Assembly: GCA_052174495.1 (NCBI GenBank) | Contig: JBQMRR010000084.1 | Span: forward strand, 1-64,000 | From: Arsenophonus sp052174495 | GTDB lineage: Bacteria > Pseudomonadota > Gammaproteobacteria > Enterobacterales > Enterobacteriaceae | Reading direction: 5' to 3' | DNA: 64,000 nucleotides | Shown: one piece after another, positions 42,950 to 53,399 of the stretch | Position numbering within the stretch: the first letter of the stretch is position 1 | Layout of the letters: each line of letters opens with the position of its first letter | The notes under the pieces: generated by a model | What the model was told of the DNA's origin: nothing | The model's input: the letters and a program-made list of their open reading frames with translations, nothing else | Database searches by the model: none | Translations under genes and position numbers: made by a program

Positions 42950-44296
42950 ATGCTTAAAAAAATTGTTATCGCCAATCGTGGCGAAATTGCTTTACGCATT
43001 TTACGTGCCTGTAAAGAACTAAAAATAAAAACCGTTGCCGTGCATTCTATCGCTGATCGTAACTTAAAACATGTATTACTTGCTGATGAAACTGTCTGTA
43101 TTGGTTCTGCCGCTTTAGCTGAAAGCTATCTTAATATTCCAGCAATCATTTCGGCAGCAGAAATTACTGCTGCAGAAGCCATTCATCCTGGCTATGGGTT
43201 TCTCTCTGAGAATGCCGACTTCGCTGAAAAAGTAGAGCGCTCTGGTTTTATATTTATTGGTCCTAAACCAGAAACTATTCGACTCATGGGTGATAAAATT
43301 TTAGCCATTGAAGCTATGAAAAAGGCTTGTATTTCTTGTATTCCTGGCTCAGATGGGGCTTTAGGAGTGGACATAAAAATTAATAAAACAATTGCTAATC
43401 AAATTGGCTACCCGGTTATTATTAAAGCATCCGGTGGCGGTGGTGGTCGCGGTATGCGGGTTGTTCGTAATGAAAGTGATCTAGAACAGGCTATTATACT
43501 TACTTGCATTGAAGCAAAAGCTGTCTTTAATAATAGTATCGTTTATATGGAAAAGTTTTTGGAGAATCCGCGGCATATTGAGATTCAAGTACTTGCTGAT
43601 GGTAAAGGTAATGCGATTTATTTAGGTGAACGTGATTGCTCAATACAACGTCGTCATCAAAAAGTAGTTGAAGAAGCGCCTGCACCAGGTATAAAAGTTG
43701 ATATGCGTAAAAGTATTGGTGAACACTGCGTAAAAACTTCTCTTGATATTAATTATCGTAGTGCCGGAACCTTTGAGTTCCTTTATGAAAATGGTGAATT
43801 TTACTTTATTGAAATGAATACGCGCATTCAAGTTGAGCATCCTGTAACAGAAATGATCACTGGGGTTGATCTAATTAAAGAGCAGTTAAGGATCGCATCC
43901 GGTTTGCCCTTATCCATTAAACAAAAAGATATTAAAATTCATTGGCATGCAATAGAATGTCGAATTAATGCGGAAGATGCAGATACCTTTTTGCCAAGTC
44001 CGGGTAAAATTACTCGCCTTCATATTCCTGGTGGTTTTGGAATACGGTGGGAATCACATATTTATGCAGGCTACACTGTTCCACCTTACTATGATTCTAT
44101 GATAGGTAAGCTGATTACTTATGGTGAAACTCGAGAAATTGCTATCCTTCGAATGAAAAATGCCTTATCTGAATTAATTATTGATGGCATTAAAACTAAT
44201 ATAAAATTACAACAAAAAATTATGGATGATAGCAATTTTTTAAAAGGTGGCATCAACATTCATTACTTAGAACAAAAGCTTGGCTTACAAGAATAA
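42950..44296 (+). CDS. accC: Biotin carboxylase subunit of acetyl-CoA carboxylase
   Basis: AccC carboxylates biotin on AccB with ATP and bicarbonate. The product has 448 residues (E. coli 449), collinear throughout. The preATP-grasp start is MLKKIVIANRGEIALRILRAC; the ATP loop is IIKASGGGGGRGMRVV; the EMNTRIQVEHPVTEMITG block carries catalytic and metal-binding residues; the C-terminal biotin carboxylase domain includes PSPGKIT and YDSMIGKLI. GAGG lies six bases before ATG. After the stop an imperfect stem (CTTTTCTAT/ATAGAGAAAAG, about 44298-44332) could end the transcript. The ancestral downstream genes yhdT and panF are dead. Confidence 0.98.
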   Translation: MLKKIVIANRGEIALRILRACKELKIKTVAVHSIADRNLKHVLLADETVCIGSAALAESYLNIPAIISAAEITAAEAIHPGYGFLSENADFAEKVERSGFIFIGPKPETIRLMGDKILAIEAMKKACISCIPGSDGALGVDIKINKTIANQIGYPVIIKASGGGGGRGMRVVRNESDLEQAIILTCIEAKAVFNNSIVYMEKFLENPRHIEIQVLADGKGNAIYLGERDCSIQRRHQKVVEEAPAPGIKVDMRKSIGEHCVKTSLDINYRSAGTFEFLYENGEFYFIEMNTRIQVEHPVTEMITGVDLIKEQLRIASGLPLSIKQKDIKIHWHAIECRINAEDADTFLPSPGKITRLHIPGGFGIRWESHIYAGYTVPPYYDSMIGKLITYGETREIAILRMKNALSELIIDGIKTNIKLQQKIMDDSNFLKGGINIHYLEQKLGLQE

Positions 44297-44389
44297 AACT
44301 TTTCTATTTACATTTCTTTATAATAGAGAAAAGAAAGTACCTTTGTTTTTAATAAACTCCTGAAGATATTTTTTAAATAAGATGCAATC

Positions 44390-44640
44390 TCTCAGATTAA
44401 GCTTTTATTACTAGGTGGGAGAGCCAATAAACAAATTTTTTCTTTAATTCAAGAAGAAAACTTGTTCATCGGTTTTTCTCTTGCTTATTTATATAGTTGG
44501 ATTATGACTGTTTATATCCTAATTGAAGGATATAAATAACAGAGATTCCATTATGGATGAACTTTCATATTTATACTTTACTTATGATTTTTTATTTTAT
44601 ATTTTTATAATTAAATTTTTTAAATAAAATTACTGGAATA
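44390..44640 (+). pseudogene. yhdT: yhdT (DUF997 membrane protein) remnant
   Basis: Between accC and panF, the place of yhdT. Plus-strand FIGFSLAYLYSWIMTVYILIEGY* near 44470-44540 matches the first membrane helix of YhdT (ALGLTLLYLAVWLVAAYLSG), and ELSYLYFTYDFLFYIFIIKFF-like reading near 44560-44625 fits the second. The assignment depends mainly on position. Confidence 0.5.
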
Positions 44641-44645
44641 TATAG

Positions 44646-46085
44646 ATGCAAATTGAAATTCTCTTACCACTTATTAGTTATTTATTATTAAATTGTTTAT
44701 TATCTATTTATGTGATGTCAAAAAAGTAAATTTTGTATGAATACTTTCTGTATAATTTCTATATTGGTAGGCTTGTTTTGGCGATGACAAACACTGCAAC
44801 CCTATATCAGTGCTAGTTTTCATAGGTAGTCCTAGTGCAATTATATATGCACTAGGGCTGGGTGCTAATTTACCTTAATTCAGGTGTAAACTATTTGCTA
44901 TCTCTTAGCGTATTAGAGAAAATTCACCATCCTAGTAGCCATTACTATAATACGGTGACACTTAATAATATGTTATAGCTCGTTTCAAACTTATTTATTG
45001 GTATGGATTGCTAGTATTGTTTTGCTCGTCCGCTTTTTTAGTTGGTATTATGATAGTTCAATTTATTGGTGAAGCTTGTTTATTAGAAGCTGGACAAGTA
45101 TCCCCCTATGAATAGGGTTATTAATATTTTATATCACTATTGTTCTTTTGATGGTTTTAGGGCTTTTTTTTAAAAAATAATTTGCAAGGCTTTGTTTAAG
45201 TTATTGGAACTATTATTCTATTGGTTGCAACTATTTATAAGACGTAGGGATAGGGGGGACCTTGCACAGCAATTAAGACATTAAAATTAAGTGATCTAAA
45301 ATTAATCATGCCACAAGGCCCTAATAATATATTTAGAATATTATTTATAGTTTCCTTCTGAGGATTAGTTTATTTTTTGGTTATTAGCTTACCACATCTC
45401 TGCCGCCAGCTATCTTTCTTATTAAAGAAAGATAAGCGATGCACCGTTGGATTATTATCAGGACAATAATAATGGTGATTTTAATACTTAAAATGTATTT
45501 AATAGCTGTATTAGATCTGGCTATTTTTACCAAATTTAACGATCTTATATGAGATGATCATAATATTAATGATTACAGTTTTACCTCTCTTCGCCGAAGA
45601 AGATTTTATCTACTTCAATGGTTGTGATTATTTTAATAATTAATTCACAATTGATTTAATCTTCAGTAATTATCATAAAAAATCTATATATAAATATTAC
45701 ACCAAAAGAGATAAAATAAAAATTAATTTAAATCTCAAGTGTGTTTTTACTCTTATTTTTAGCATTTTATTGTTATAAGTTGTTTAGCAATCACTTCAAA
45801 TGATTATTTAGTTAAAATTACTGGATTTTGGTGAATTACAAACTGTTTTTGCCAATTAAAACTCGGACTTTAATGCCAAAAATCAAACCGTTTTAATTAA
45901 TTAAGTTCAATGAACTTCAGTGCTATCTCTTGCACATTATTTTTCGCCTTTGATGGTAAAATTTTAAATTTTATCCTATCTTGGGATCCTCAGATAATCC
46001 CATTAATATTATTGAGCTTGCTTGCTTTTTTAATAAGTAGTCTTATTGGTGAGAAAAAATTATTATCTACATCGATAAAATAAGC
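44646..46085 (+). pseudogene. panF: panF (sodium/pantothenate symporter) remnant
   Basis: Plus-strand blocks follow PanF from start to end: MQIEILLPLISYLLLN (family MQLEVILPLVAYL), VQFIGEACLLEAGQVSPYE near 45055-45115 (VQFIGGARLLETAAGIPYE), NLYINITPK near 45680 (DLYLNIRPD) and IPLILLSLLAFLISSLIGEK near 46000-46060 (VPSLLLSLLAFLVGN..G). The many stops and frameshifts leave no usable frame. The loss removes high-affinity pantothenate uptake by this route. Confidence 0.88.
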
Positions 46086-46112
46086 TAATAATCAAAGATT
46101 TTAAAAATATTT

Positions 46113-47005
46113 ATGCTCTAGATACAAATACGTCTAAATTTTTAGCAACTGAGCAGGCTGCTTTTAGCCTTAAGTGATATATTAATAGGAAATATAGAGA
46201 GATGGTGTTTTCTCTCATCTTTTAGATAGATATGATAATACTTTTTTTTGAAAATCCATACTGGGGAATTTGTCTTTGGTGAGGATACAGCAGATATTAT
46301 TAAGTTTATTGAGAAGGTTATTAGTCAATTTGAAAATTATTCTTTACCCTATAAAATTTGTACATAAAATTGAACAAATAGAAGATAAAGAGATTAGTAA
46401 CGTGAATAGATAGATAATTTTCATCTCATATATTTTGGTAAGAATTATAGATTCCCCCAGCTAGTGTGATACACCTGATTTCAATGTAGTTAATTTACTT
46501 TAAAGTAGTTAATTTACTTTAAATCTTAGCTTGGTGTTTGATACTGGGCACCAATACTAGTACTCTATCATATTACTATGTTTAGTGTAGCTAGATAGCC
46601 TAAATTTAAAAAAATAAAACAGTTATCGATTTTAATTATAGCTTAGTGAATACTGGTTATTTCTTCCATTTAAGTTATGCATAAAAAAAGTTATTGGCAT
46701 TGATATCGAGATTTAAGCTTATTGATCTGGCTAGCTAAAAGAACAGTAAGTAAAATAATGTTGCTGATAAATTAGTTTTTTATTTGGCTAAATATCAACC
46801 TGAAGATCTAGAGGCGAATTATTATTTAGTATCTTAGCTGAGCTCCATTACATAAATTAGCTGGTGCTATCTGGAATTATGAACTAAAATAGTTTATTTA
46901 AACTGTCCAGAATATTAGCTAATCAGTAAAAATCAGTTATAATTATCTGTTAATAACAAGATGAATATTGAGCTAATAATAGAATAAAGAAGGATTATCT
47001 TAATA
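46113..47005 (+). pseudogene. prmA: prmA (ribosomal protein L11 methyltransferase) remnant
   Basis: Follows panF as in enterobacteria. Plus-strand blocks: ML*IQIRLNF at the start (family MPWIQLKLN), HKIEQIEDKE near 46355 (HKIEQLEDKDWE), LVFDTGHQY near 46525 (LAFGTGTHPTT), KTVIDFNYS near 46617 (KTVIDFGCGSG, the SAM motif), VIGIDIE near 46690 (AIGIDIDPQA) and QPEDLEANYYLVS near 46797 (..PEEMKADVVVAN). Dead by many stops. Confidence 0.88.
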
Positions 47006-47339
47006 ATTAAAATAAAAAAGCGGATTTAACTTAAGCAGGATTAGCATAATACATACGTTAATTTTAGTAATAAATTTATGTGAATAATCTTTTAATAAAA
47101 GATTATAAAATAATAAGTATTATAAATTTAAAATTTATATTTTTATATAAAAAAATTTCCATTAACCATAATAAATAGTTATCAAAATTAATTTTTGATA
47201 CTATCAAGATAGGTTATTTAACCTAATAAAAATTTTTTTTAAAATAAGAATAAAATATTTTAAATAAATATTTTTAGTCAAAATTTATCTTTTTATATCT
47301 CGTAAAAAACGTAAGATAAGCTATCTTATAAGTCACATA

Positions 47340-47643
47340 GGGTAGTTACCTATGGGTTATAAATTTTAGAAAACCTGGTTAATTATAGCGCCAATGGCGG
47401 GTGTTAGTTTGTCATCTATAGATTTTTAAATCATTAAATTACTGAATGAGTGATAATATCATAATTATTAAAATTCTGTTTCCCACCCTCATATCTAAAA
47501 AATAGATAAACCTAGATAGAATGATTTGTATTAATAGATCAGATATTCATTCTGTACAAATTATAGGTAATGTGATTTAGATGAAATGGCAGCAGCCATA
47601 TAAATTAATTATTTAGTTTCAGATATTCATTATATAGGTCCTA
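47340..47643 (+). pseudogene. dusB: dusB (tRNA-dihydrouridine synthase B) 5' remnant
   Basis: Next after prmA, as in enterobacteria. Plus strand reads LIIAPMAGVSLSSIDF near 47380 (family LIAAPMAGITDRPFR), then MICINRSDIHSVQIIGNVI* at 47521-47580 (MVHIDEPGIRTVQIAGSD), EMAAAI, and VSDIHYIGP (QIIDINMGCP). The gene is cut there by the IS481 remnant; fis, normally next, is not seen. Confidence 0.82.
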
Positions 47644-48300
47644 GTTATATAGCTCTATTTATGAAAAGATGATGGTTACTGAAGAATATAAGTTTAGAGT
47701 AAAGTATGATGATGAAGCTTTATCATCAAGAAACTACAACACCTAAAATTGGTGCTTTTTAGGAAGAAAAAACAGTATACATCTACTTTGGTAAGGGTTA
47801 GATAGGATATCCGAATTTACCGTTTTGTTAAAAATCAAAAACAAGATGATCTTAATAAGATCACAGCCATATTCCCATTGATTGCTGACGATACTGTCTC
47901 CTACTCAGGAGACTATAGGAATTTTCCTGCGAAAAATATTTTTTCTTTTTCTAAGATCTGCTGGTAGAGTTGTCTCCCCTCGTACATGAATCCTAAAAGC
48001 GGTTCTATCTTAATCTGGCCTGGATCACTGTTTATTCAGGTACGAGTAGGAATTTGCGTGAAATTGAAGAAGAAAAATACTTAAGTTAAAGTATAAATGG
48101 TTTAAAACTATGAGCTTGATTATCTCACATAGATTGAAATATCTTCTGCAAATATCAAATGAAATTTTACGATATTATTTTTTGTAGATATATCTCAGGG
48201 CACTTGATAGATATTTATTCGTCTTTATTAAGACGAATCCTCAACGCTTCTTAGCTGATACTGAGAAAAGTTATACTAATTTTGGTATATGAAATTTCAA
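47640..48300 (+). mobile_element. IS481-family element, 3' truncated
   Basis: Begins within dusB at about 47640 (AGGTCCTAGTTATATAGC), aligning with the 5' parts of the copies at 52.2 and 53.2 kb, including the shared CATCAAGAAACTACAACACC stretch. It continues through the region of decayed DDLLAVVREF and stops about where the IS256 remnant starts. No open frame. Confidence 0.6.
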
Positions 48301-48800
48301 AGATGGGTGGCAATATCCTCTGCATGATTGTTTTTGTAGATAATTTCAAGAACATAGAGACGGTATACTTATAAAAAGTCTAGCCTATAAGCTATTCGCA
48401 AAACCAGATATTACCCTAGTGTTCTTTATATAAACTCATTTATAATAATGTCAGGTAGTTGATAGGCACCACTGTTGAGAAGGGAGCTCGAATCTATGTT
48501 GCAACAACATGCTGAACGCTCTCCTTTTTATAGATCGACGTGTCATACTGTTATCTGTAACGGTTAATTGCTATAGTCAACCTAGAAGATACGGGTATTG
48601 ACGATGTTGAGATTACAGTCGCGAAAACAATCCTTTCAATAGTATTTAAGTTGCTTCCGTGTACTCAAAAAATCTAGAACCACCTAAAGGGATTTGATTC
48701 TGCTAACTCTGGTGATAAAGAACATCTAATTTAAGGATAAAGAAAAGATTCATAAAGAATCAAAGTGGAACGTAATCTGACCAACTATATATCAGATTTA
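48300..48800 (+). mobile_element. IS256-family internal-deletion derivative
   Basis: Plus-strand MLQQHAERS...CHTVICNG*L near 48495-48565 matches the family N-terminus (ML....EV....RNGYLP). Soon after, SRKQSFQ*YLSCFRVLKKS near 48615-48680 aligns with the C-terminal part of the copy at 57.0 kb, and the shared right end follows (CATCTAATTTAAGGAT, then CGTAATCTGACC). So about 700 bases of the middle are missing. Confidence 0.6.
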
Positions 48801-49082
48801 CTGGTAACTCTTTTTATTAGAATAAAAAGATAAAGATTATAGCCAAGAAAATTTTATTCGGATCTTAAAACATTACCCATGATTTACTAATCAGAACTAA
48901 ATGCTGATCTGCAATCAATATATTTAAGATTTATTGCACCAAACAAAAAGTATTATTATAGAATAATTTCTATCTATATTAATGTAAGCTTGACAGCTTT
49001 AGTAAAGCTAATTTAAGCTTAATCGAGCAAGTTACATTGTTTGTTTAAACCTTATCTATTAAATAGATAGATAAAAATTTTA

Positions 49083-50057
49083 CTATTTATTCTTTATTAT
49101 TAAAGCCAAACGTTGGAAGACTTCATCTGGTTTAATTTTTTCCATATTGCCATCAGTTGAAATAATTGCTTGTTGTGATTCACCATAACCACCGATTAAT
49201 AGAGGATCAGTAGGACCATAGAGGGTAATATTGGGTTTGTTTAGTGCAGCGGTTAAATGGCTTAATCCTGTATCAACAGAAACGACTGCTTTAGCTGCGA
49301 TAATTTGTTGAGCTATTTCATCTAATGAAAGCTTAGGTAATACTTCCACATTCTTAAAACCATTAGCTAGGTTCATAGCGCGTTGATATTCAAGATTAGT
49401 TTCCCACGGTAATTTAACTTTTAAGCCTTTAACTTGTATATCGGTGATCAGTTGTCGCCAATGAGATTCAGGCCAATGCTTTTCATTACGTGTAGTGCCA
49501 TGAAAAAAAATAATATAAGGATCGTTTTCTTTGTCTAAAGCCAATAGTGAAAAATATGGTGCAATACCATAATCACCAGTAATAGTTGGTTTATGATAAT
49601 GTAAACTGTCGGCAAATAATTGTCGGGTTCGTTCAACCGCGTGCAGCTGTTTATTAACTCTATAGTGAGAATTAGAAAATAGACTAGCTAAAGGCTCGCG
49701 AGCACTTTTCCAATCATAGCCATGGCTTACACCACGAGCTAAACGTGTGATTAAAAAAGCACTTTTTAATAATCCTTGTGCATCGATCACTGCATCATAT
49801 TTATACTGTTGTAATTGAGCACGAAAAACTGCTCTTTGCTGTCTGACAGATTTTACTAGCCAGTTTTTTCGCCACTGACGAAAATCTACCGAAATAACTT
49901 CCTTAACAGCATAATGCCAGTTTGGAATTTCAGCGAAATTATCTTCAATAACCCAATCAAACTGAATATCAGGATAATGTATAACTGCATCTGTCAGTGC
50001 AGGTAAAGTATGCAATATATCACCCATCGATGAAATTTTAATGATCAATACTTTCAT
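49083..50057 (-). CDS. waaC: Lipopolysaccharide heptosyltransferase I
   Basis: WaaC adds the first L-glycero-D-manno-heptose to Kdo2-lipid A on the inner face of the inner membrane. The product has 324 residues, in the usual range, and belongs to the GT9 family. Blocks: MKVLIIKISSMGDILHTLPALTDA at the N-terminus (acceptor and catalytic Asp region), VIDAQGLLKSA, IIFFHGTTRNEKHWPESHWRQL in the second Rossmann domain, VSVDTGLSHLTAALNKPNI and LYGPTDPLLIGGYG (donor binding). It is the last of hldD-waaF-waaC, starting five bases after waaF; waaL and further core genes are absent. ATG has no strong ribosome site, consistent with coupling to waaF. Confidence 0.96.
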   Translation of the reverse strand: MKVLIIKISSMGDILHTLPALTDAVIHYPDIQFDWVIEDNFAEIPNWHYAVKEVISVDFRQWRKNWLVKSVRQQRAVFRAQLQQYKYDAVIDAQGLLKSAFLITRLARGVSHGYDWKSAREPLASLFSNSHYRVNKQLHAVERTRQLFADSLHYHKPTITGDYGIAPYFSLLALDKENDPYIIFFHGTTRNEKHWPESHWRQLITDIQVKGLKVKLPWETNLEYQRAMNLANGFKNVEVLPKLSLDEIAQQIIAAKAVVSVDTGLSHLTAALNKPNITLYGPTDPLLIGGYGESQQAIISTDGNMEKIKPDEVFQRLALIIKNK

Positions 50058-50062
50058 AGCTA

Positions 50063-51106
50063 TTAATTTCCTGTCAATAACTTAGTTAATGCAGTAATTA
50101 CGCGTTCAGGTTTTATATCAATCAAACTTTGATGATAACCACTCTCTGTGCTTCCTTTTCTTATCTTATGATAACCGGTTATTAAACGGATAATTTCTAC
50201 ATTATTTGATAATGGTGGCGTAAAATTAGGATTACTTGGCCCATAAATTGCAACTAAAGGTCGATTTAATGCAGCCGCAATATGCATTAACCCTGAATCA
50301 TTGGTCACTACAGCTTGGCAAGATGCTAGTAAATTAACTGCTTGTTCAAGGGTTGTTTTACCTACTAGATTAAAACAATACTGTTTACAATCTATAGAAA
50401 GCGATTGCCGAATATTTTCACCGATACAACTATCTTTTTGCGAGCCAAATATTAAAAGTTGATAACCATGAGTAGCTAATAATAATTGAGCTAACTTAGC
50501 ATAGTGATAAGTTGGCCAGCGTTTAGCTGGACCAAATTCTGATCCTGGACAAAAACCGATAATTGGTAACTGTTTTGGAATATGAAAAATATATTTACTC
50601 TGGACAATTTCTGTTTCTGTTACGAAAAGTTGTGGCCATAAAATTGGTTTAGGGATTTCATCGCCGTTGTTAACTGAATCTTTTTCGTAAGCTAATGCAA
50701 CATAACGCTGAACCATTTGCGGAAAAGCGTCTTCGTCTAATAGACGAATATCATTAAGCAACCAATAACGCATTTCACCACGCCATCCTGTCCGTATAGG
50801 TATTCGAGAAAAAAAAGGTATAAGCGCAGATTTAAAAGAATTGGGTAATATATAGGCTTTATTATAACATTCAGTACCTAAATGAATAGCAAGCTGACGA
50901 CGCAAACTGATAGCTAAATATCCATGATTTAAAGGCATTAATATGGACTGGCTTACTTCAGGCATTTTATTTAAAAGTGGCCGGCAGAAATCAGGTGCCA
51001 TAACATTAATTTCTGCGTTTGAGTGTAGGGTTTTTAAAGTACGATAAAGACTCTGCGACATCATCATATCGCCCACCCATGAGGGACCAATAACCAGTAT
51101 CTTCAT
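50063..51106 (-). CDS. waaF: Lipopolysaccharide heptosyltransferase II
   Basis: WaaF adds the second heptose of the LPS inner core from ADP-heptose. The product has 347 residues (E. coli 348). N-terminal MKILVIGPSWVG(D)MMMSQSLYRTLK is the acceptor domain start; IGFCPGSEFGPAKRWPTYHYAKLA marks the donor domain; AVVTNDSGLMHIAAALNRPLVAIYGPSNPNFTPPLS contains the ADP-heptose contacts (read in two parts). The gap from hldD is 11 bases. Donor synthesis (HldD) and both transferases being intact argues that this symbiont still builds a heptose-containing inner core, unlike strongly reduced symbionts. Confidence 0.96.
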   Translation of the reverse strand: MKILVIGPSWVGDMMMSQSLYRTLKTLHSNAEINVMAPDFCRPLLNKMPEVSQSILMPLNHGYLAISLRRQLAIHLGTECYNKAYILPNSFKSALIPFFSRIPIRTGWRGEMRYWLLNDIRLLDEDAFPQMVQRYVALAYEKDSVNNGDEIPKPILWPQLFVTETEIVQSKYIFHIPKQLPIIGFCPGSEFGPAKRWPTYHYAKLAQLLLATHGYQLLIFGSQKDSCIGENIRQSLSIDCKQYCFNLVGKTTLEQAVNLLASCQAVVTNDSGLMHIAAALNRPLVAIYGPSNPNFTPPLSNNVEIIRLITGYHKIRKGSTESGYHQSLIDIKPERVITALTKLLTGN

Positions 51107-51117
51107 GCTATTTTCAT

Positions 51118-52056
51118 TTAATCATTGCAATTTAGCCATTGCATATAGTCAGAAATTCCTTCTGTCACAGTTTTAAACGGTTTATTGTAACCCGCGGCTC
51201 GTAATTTAGTGAGATCTGCTTCGGTAAATGTCTGATAACAACCTTTTAATTTATCAGGAAAGACAGTATATTCTACTACTAGTTTCTTTTTTTGATGAAA
51301 AGCTATTACCTCATCAGCTATCGCCTGAAAAGAATTAGCCTTACCAGTACCACAGTTATATATGCCGGAGATTTTATTTTGCCAACACCATAAATTAACT
51401 GCTGCTACATCGCTCACATGAATAAAATCACGCTTGAATTTCTTACTACCAGCAAAAAGTTTTGGATTTTGACCTTGATTAATTTGTGTATTTAAATGAA
51501 AAGCAATACTGGCCATACTTCCTTTATGACTTTCACGCGGACCATAAACATTAAAGTAACGGAATCCAGATACTTGTGAAGTGATTTGTAATAAAATTCC
51601 ACGAACATATTGATCAAATAAAAATTTAGAATACCCATATACATTTAATGCTTTTTCATATTTTCGTTCTTCAATAAAATAATCATTGCGCTTACCATAA
51701 GTTGCAGCTGAAGAAGCATACAAAAATGAGATATTTCGTTCAATACAGTAATGAAGTAACTTTTTTGAATATTCATAGTTATTATTCATCATATACTGAC
51801 CATTCCACTCAGTGGTTGATGAACAAGCGCCTTCATGAAAAATCACATCAATATCGCCAAGATTGTCACCAGCGATAATACTTTTGATGAAATCTTTTTT
51901 GTTGATATAATCTACAATATTTAAATCAACTAAATTGATAAATTTAGAGCCATTTTTAAGATTATCTACTACGATAACATCGCTACGCCCTATATCATTT
52001 AGTGCTTTAATAATATTACTGCCAATAAAACCAGCTCCACCAGTCACTATGATCAT
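51118..52056 (-). CDS. hldD: ADP-L-glycero-D-manno-heptose-6-epimerase
   Basis: HldD (RfaD) converts ADP-D-glycero- to ADP-L-glycero-D-manno-heptose, the donor for WaaC and WaaF. The product has 312 residues (E. coli 310). It is an extended SDR: MIIVTGGAGFIGSNII (NADP loop), ASSAATYGKR with the catalytic Ser region, NVYGYSKFLFDQYVR with the Tyr-x3-Lys pair, GFRYFNVYGPRESHKGSMAS and FKRDFIHVSDVA. It is the first gene of the three-gene cluster; about 150 AT-rich bases separate it from the IS481 remnant upstream and must hold its promoter. Confidence 0.97.
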   Translation of the reverse strand: MIIVTGGAGFIGSNIIKALNDIGRSDVIVVDNLKNGSKFINLVDLNIVDYINKKDFIKSIIAGDNLGDIDVIFHEGACSSTTEWNGQYMMNNNYEYSKKLLHYCIERNISFLYASSAATYGKRNDYFIEERKYEKALNVYGYSKFLFDQYVRGILLQITSQVSGFRYFNVYGPRESHKGSMASIAFHLNTQINQGQNPKLFAGSKKFKRDFIHVSDVAAVNLWCWQNKISGIYNCGTGKANSFQAIADEVIAFHQKKKLVVEYTVFPDKLKGCYQTFTEADLTKLRAAGYNKPFKTVTEGISDYMQWLNCND

Positions 52057-52209
52057 TGGATTTACCTATATTTAATCAAGATCATTGTTACTTATATTAG
52101 ATGATAATAATATTTATTCTATATTAACCCATAGTGCATAACTTATTACGATGTATTTAAAAGTAATAAACTTACTTGCACAAGTATACTATACTATTTT
52201 AATTATTAT

Positions 52210-53200
52210 TTAATTATTTAATCCTGGATCATTATATAGATATTTATCGTACACTCCTATTCATCAAGTGTAACTATTCATGGATATAGTTGATAGTAAA
52301 AATATCATAATTATTACGTTCCATAGTCAAGCAACTATAATATATAAAGTTATAGGTCCTATCCAAGCCAACAAAGAGATTCTATCTACTTTGACTAAGC
52401 GTTATGATATACTCGAATTTGCTGTTGCTAGATATCGAAAACGAAATGATGTTCATGATCGCAGACATATTTCTCTATTTTTACCAACGGAGAGGGGAGT
52501 CTGTTTTTGTCCGTTTAGGAAGTTAAAGTTGTTTTTTGTAAAAAACGTTTTCCTCTTGTTAATCTGCTTGTAGAAGTGTCTTTTTCCGTACACAAATTTC
52601 TAAACTAATTACATATTAATCTGACTTGAATCGCTATTTATGCAGGCTTAAACGGGAAATTTATATAAAATTAGGTAGGAAATCTTAAAGCTGAAACATA
52701 AAATCATTTAAAAGCTACAAGCTTTTTTATTTTACGTAAATATAAAATTTTTTACAAAAACATGAAATAAAACTTTACGACGTATTTTTTATAGGTATAG
52801 AGGTATAGATCGAAAAATTTGATGGGTTTTATTGGTCTTTACAAGGTTAAAGATGGAGTCAATGCTTAACCATTCTGACGTGATCTTAATTAAGCATATC
52901 CAATAACTATCTATTGGTGCTTACAGATAAATAGCAAAAAAATATACAGATTGCCTTTTTAGTTTGCAAAACGTTCATTTACTGTAAAAACAGTAGTTAG
53001 AGTGCTTATGTATAGAGCTTTGTATATAACGTTGAGTCAGTCCTCTGATGGGGATATTAAAATGAATGTTTGGTTAATCGATTTAATGTACGCATAGATG
53101 GCTATAAAGCTGTTATTTTAACTCTAATCAAGAAATTAAAATTACTCTCTTCATCAACATATTTGGTTGTATAATTAAAAATTATCCAATCAGTATTGGG
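52210..53200 (+). mobile_element. IS481-family element with readable N-terminal frame
   Basis: The frame at 52280-52573 is the best kept transposase piece of this family: TFHSQATIIYKVIGPIQANKEIL, TLTKRYDILEFAVARYRKRNDVHDRRHIS (given in parts; family TLHSNA.T.PKIR..IQ.S..S...LA.RYG....TV.KW+.RD.V.DRSH). The frame then decays. Near 52860-52930 and 53100-53190 the core and C-terminal parts follow (FNSNQEIKITLF, *LKIIQSVLG; family NHHLPQSALG). Left end TAATCCTGGATCATTATATAGA. Confidence 0.78.
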
Positions 53201-53202
53201 CA

Positions 53203-53345
53203 TGTTTGATCCAAATTCTTATATAGTCTTTGTAAGACCTCACACTATTCATGGAAAGATAGATGCAAGATATAAGTTGATAAAAAATATTATAATTATG
53301 GGGCATGTCATCAAAAAACTACAACACCTAAAAGTAACCCCCCTC
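53203..53345 (+). mobile_element. Second IS481 5' fragment
   Basis: GATCCAAATTCTTATATAG onward, including CATCAAAAAACTACAACACC, aligns with the 5' end of the copy at 47.64 kb. So a second IS481 copy starts immediately after the first. It is lost where the IS91 element begins; its 3' part is probably the fragment at 55260. Confidence 0.5.
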
Positions 53346-53399
53346 TTCAAGGAGTATAAAGAGAATAGAACACTATAGTGTGAACGGAGCACCTGCGTT

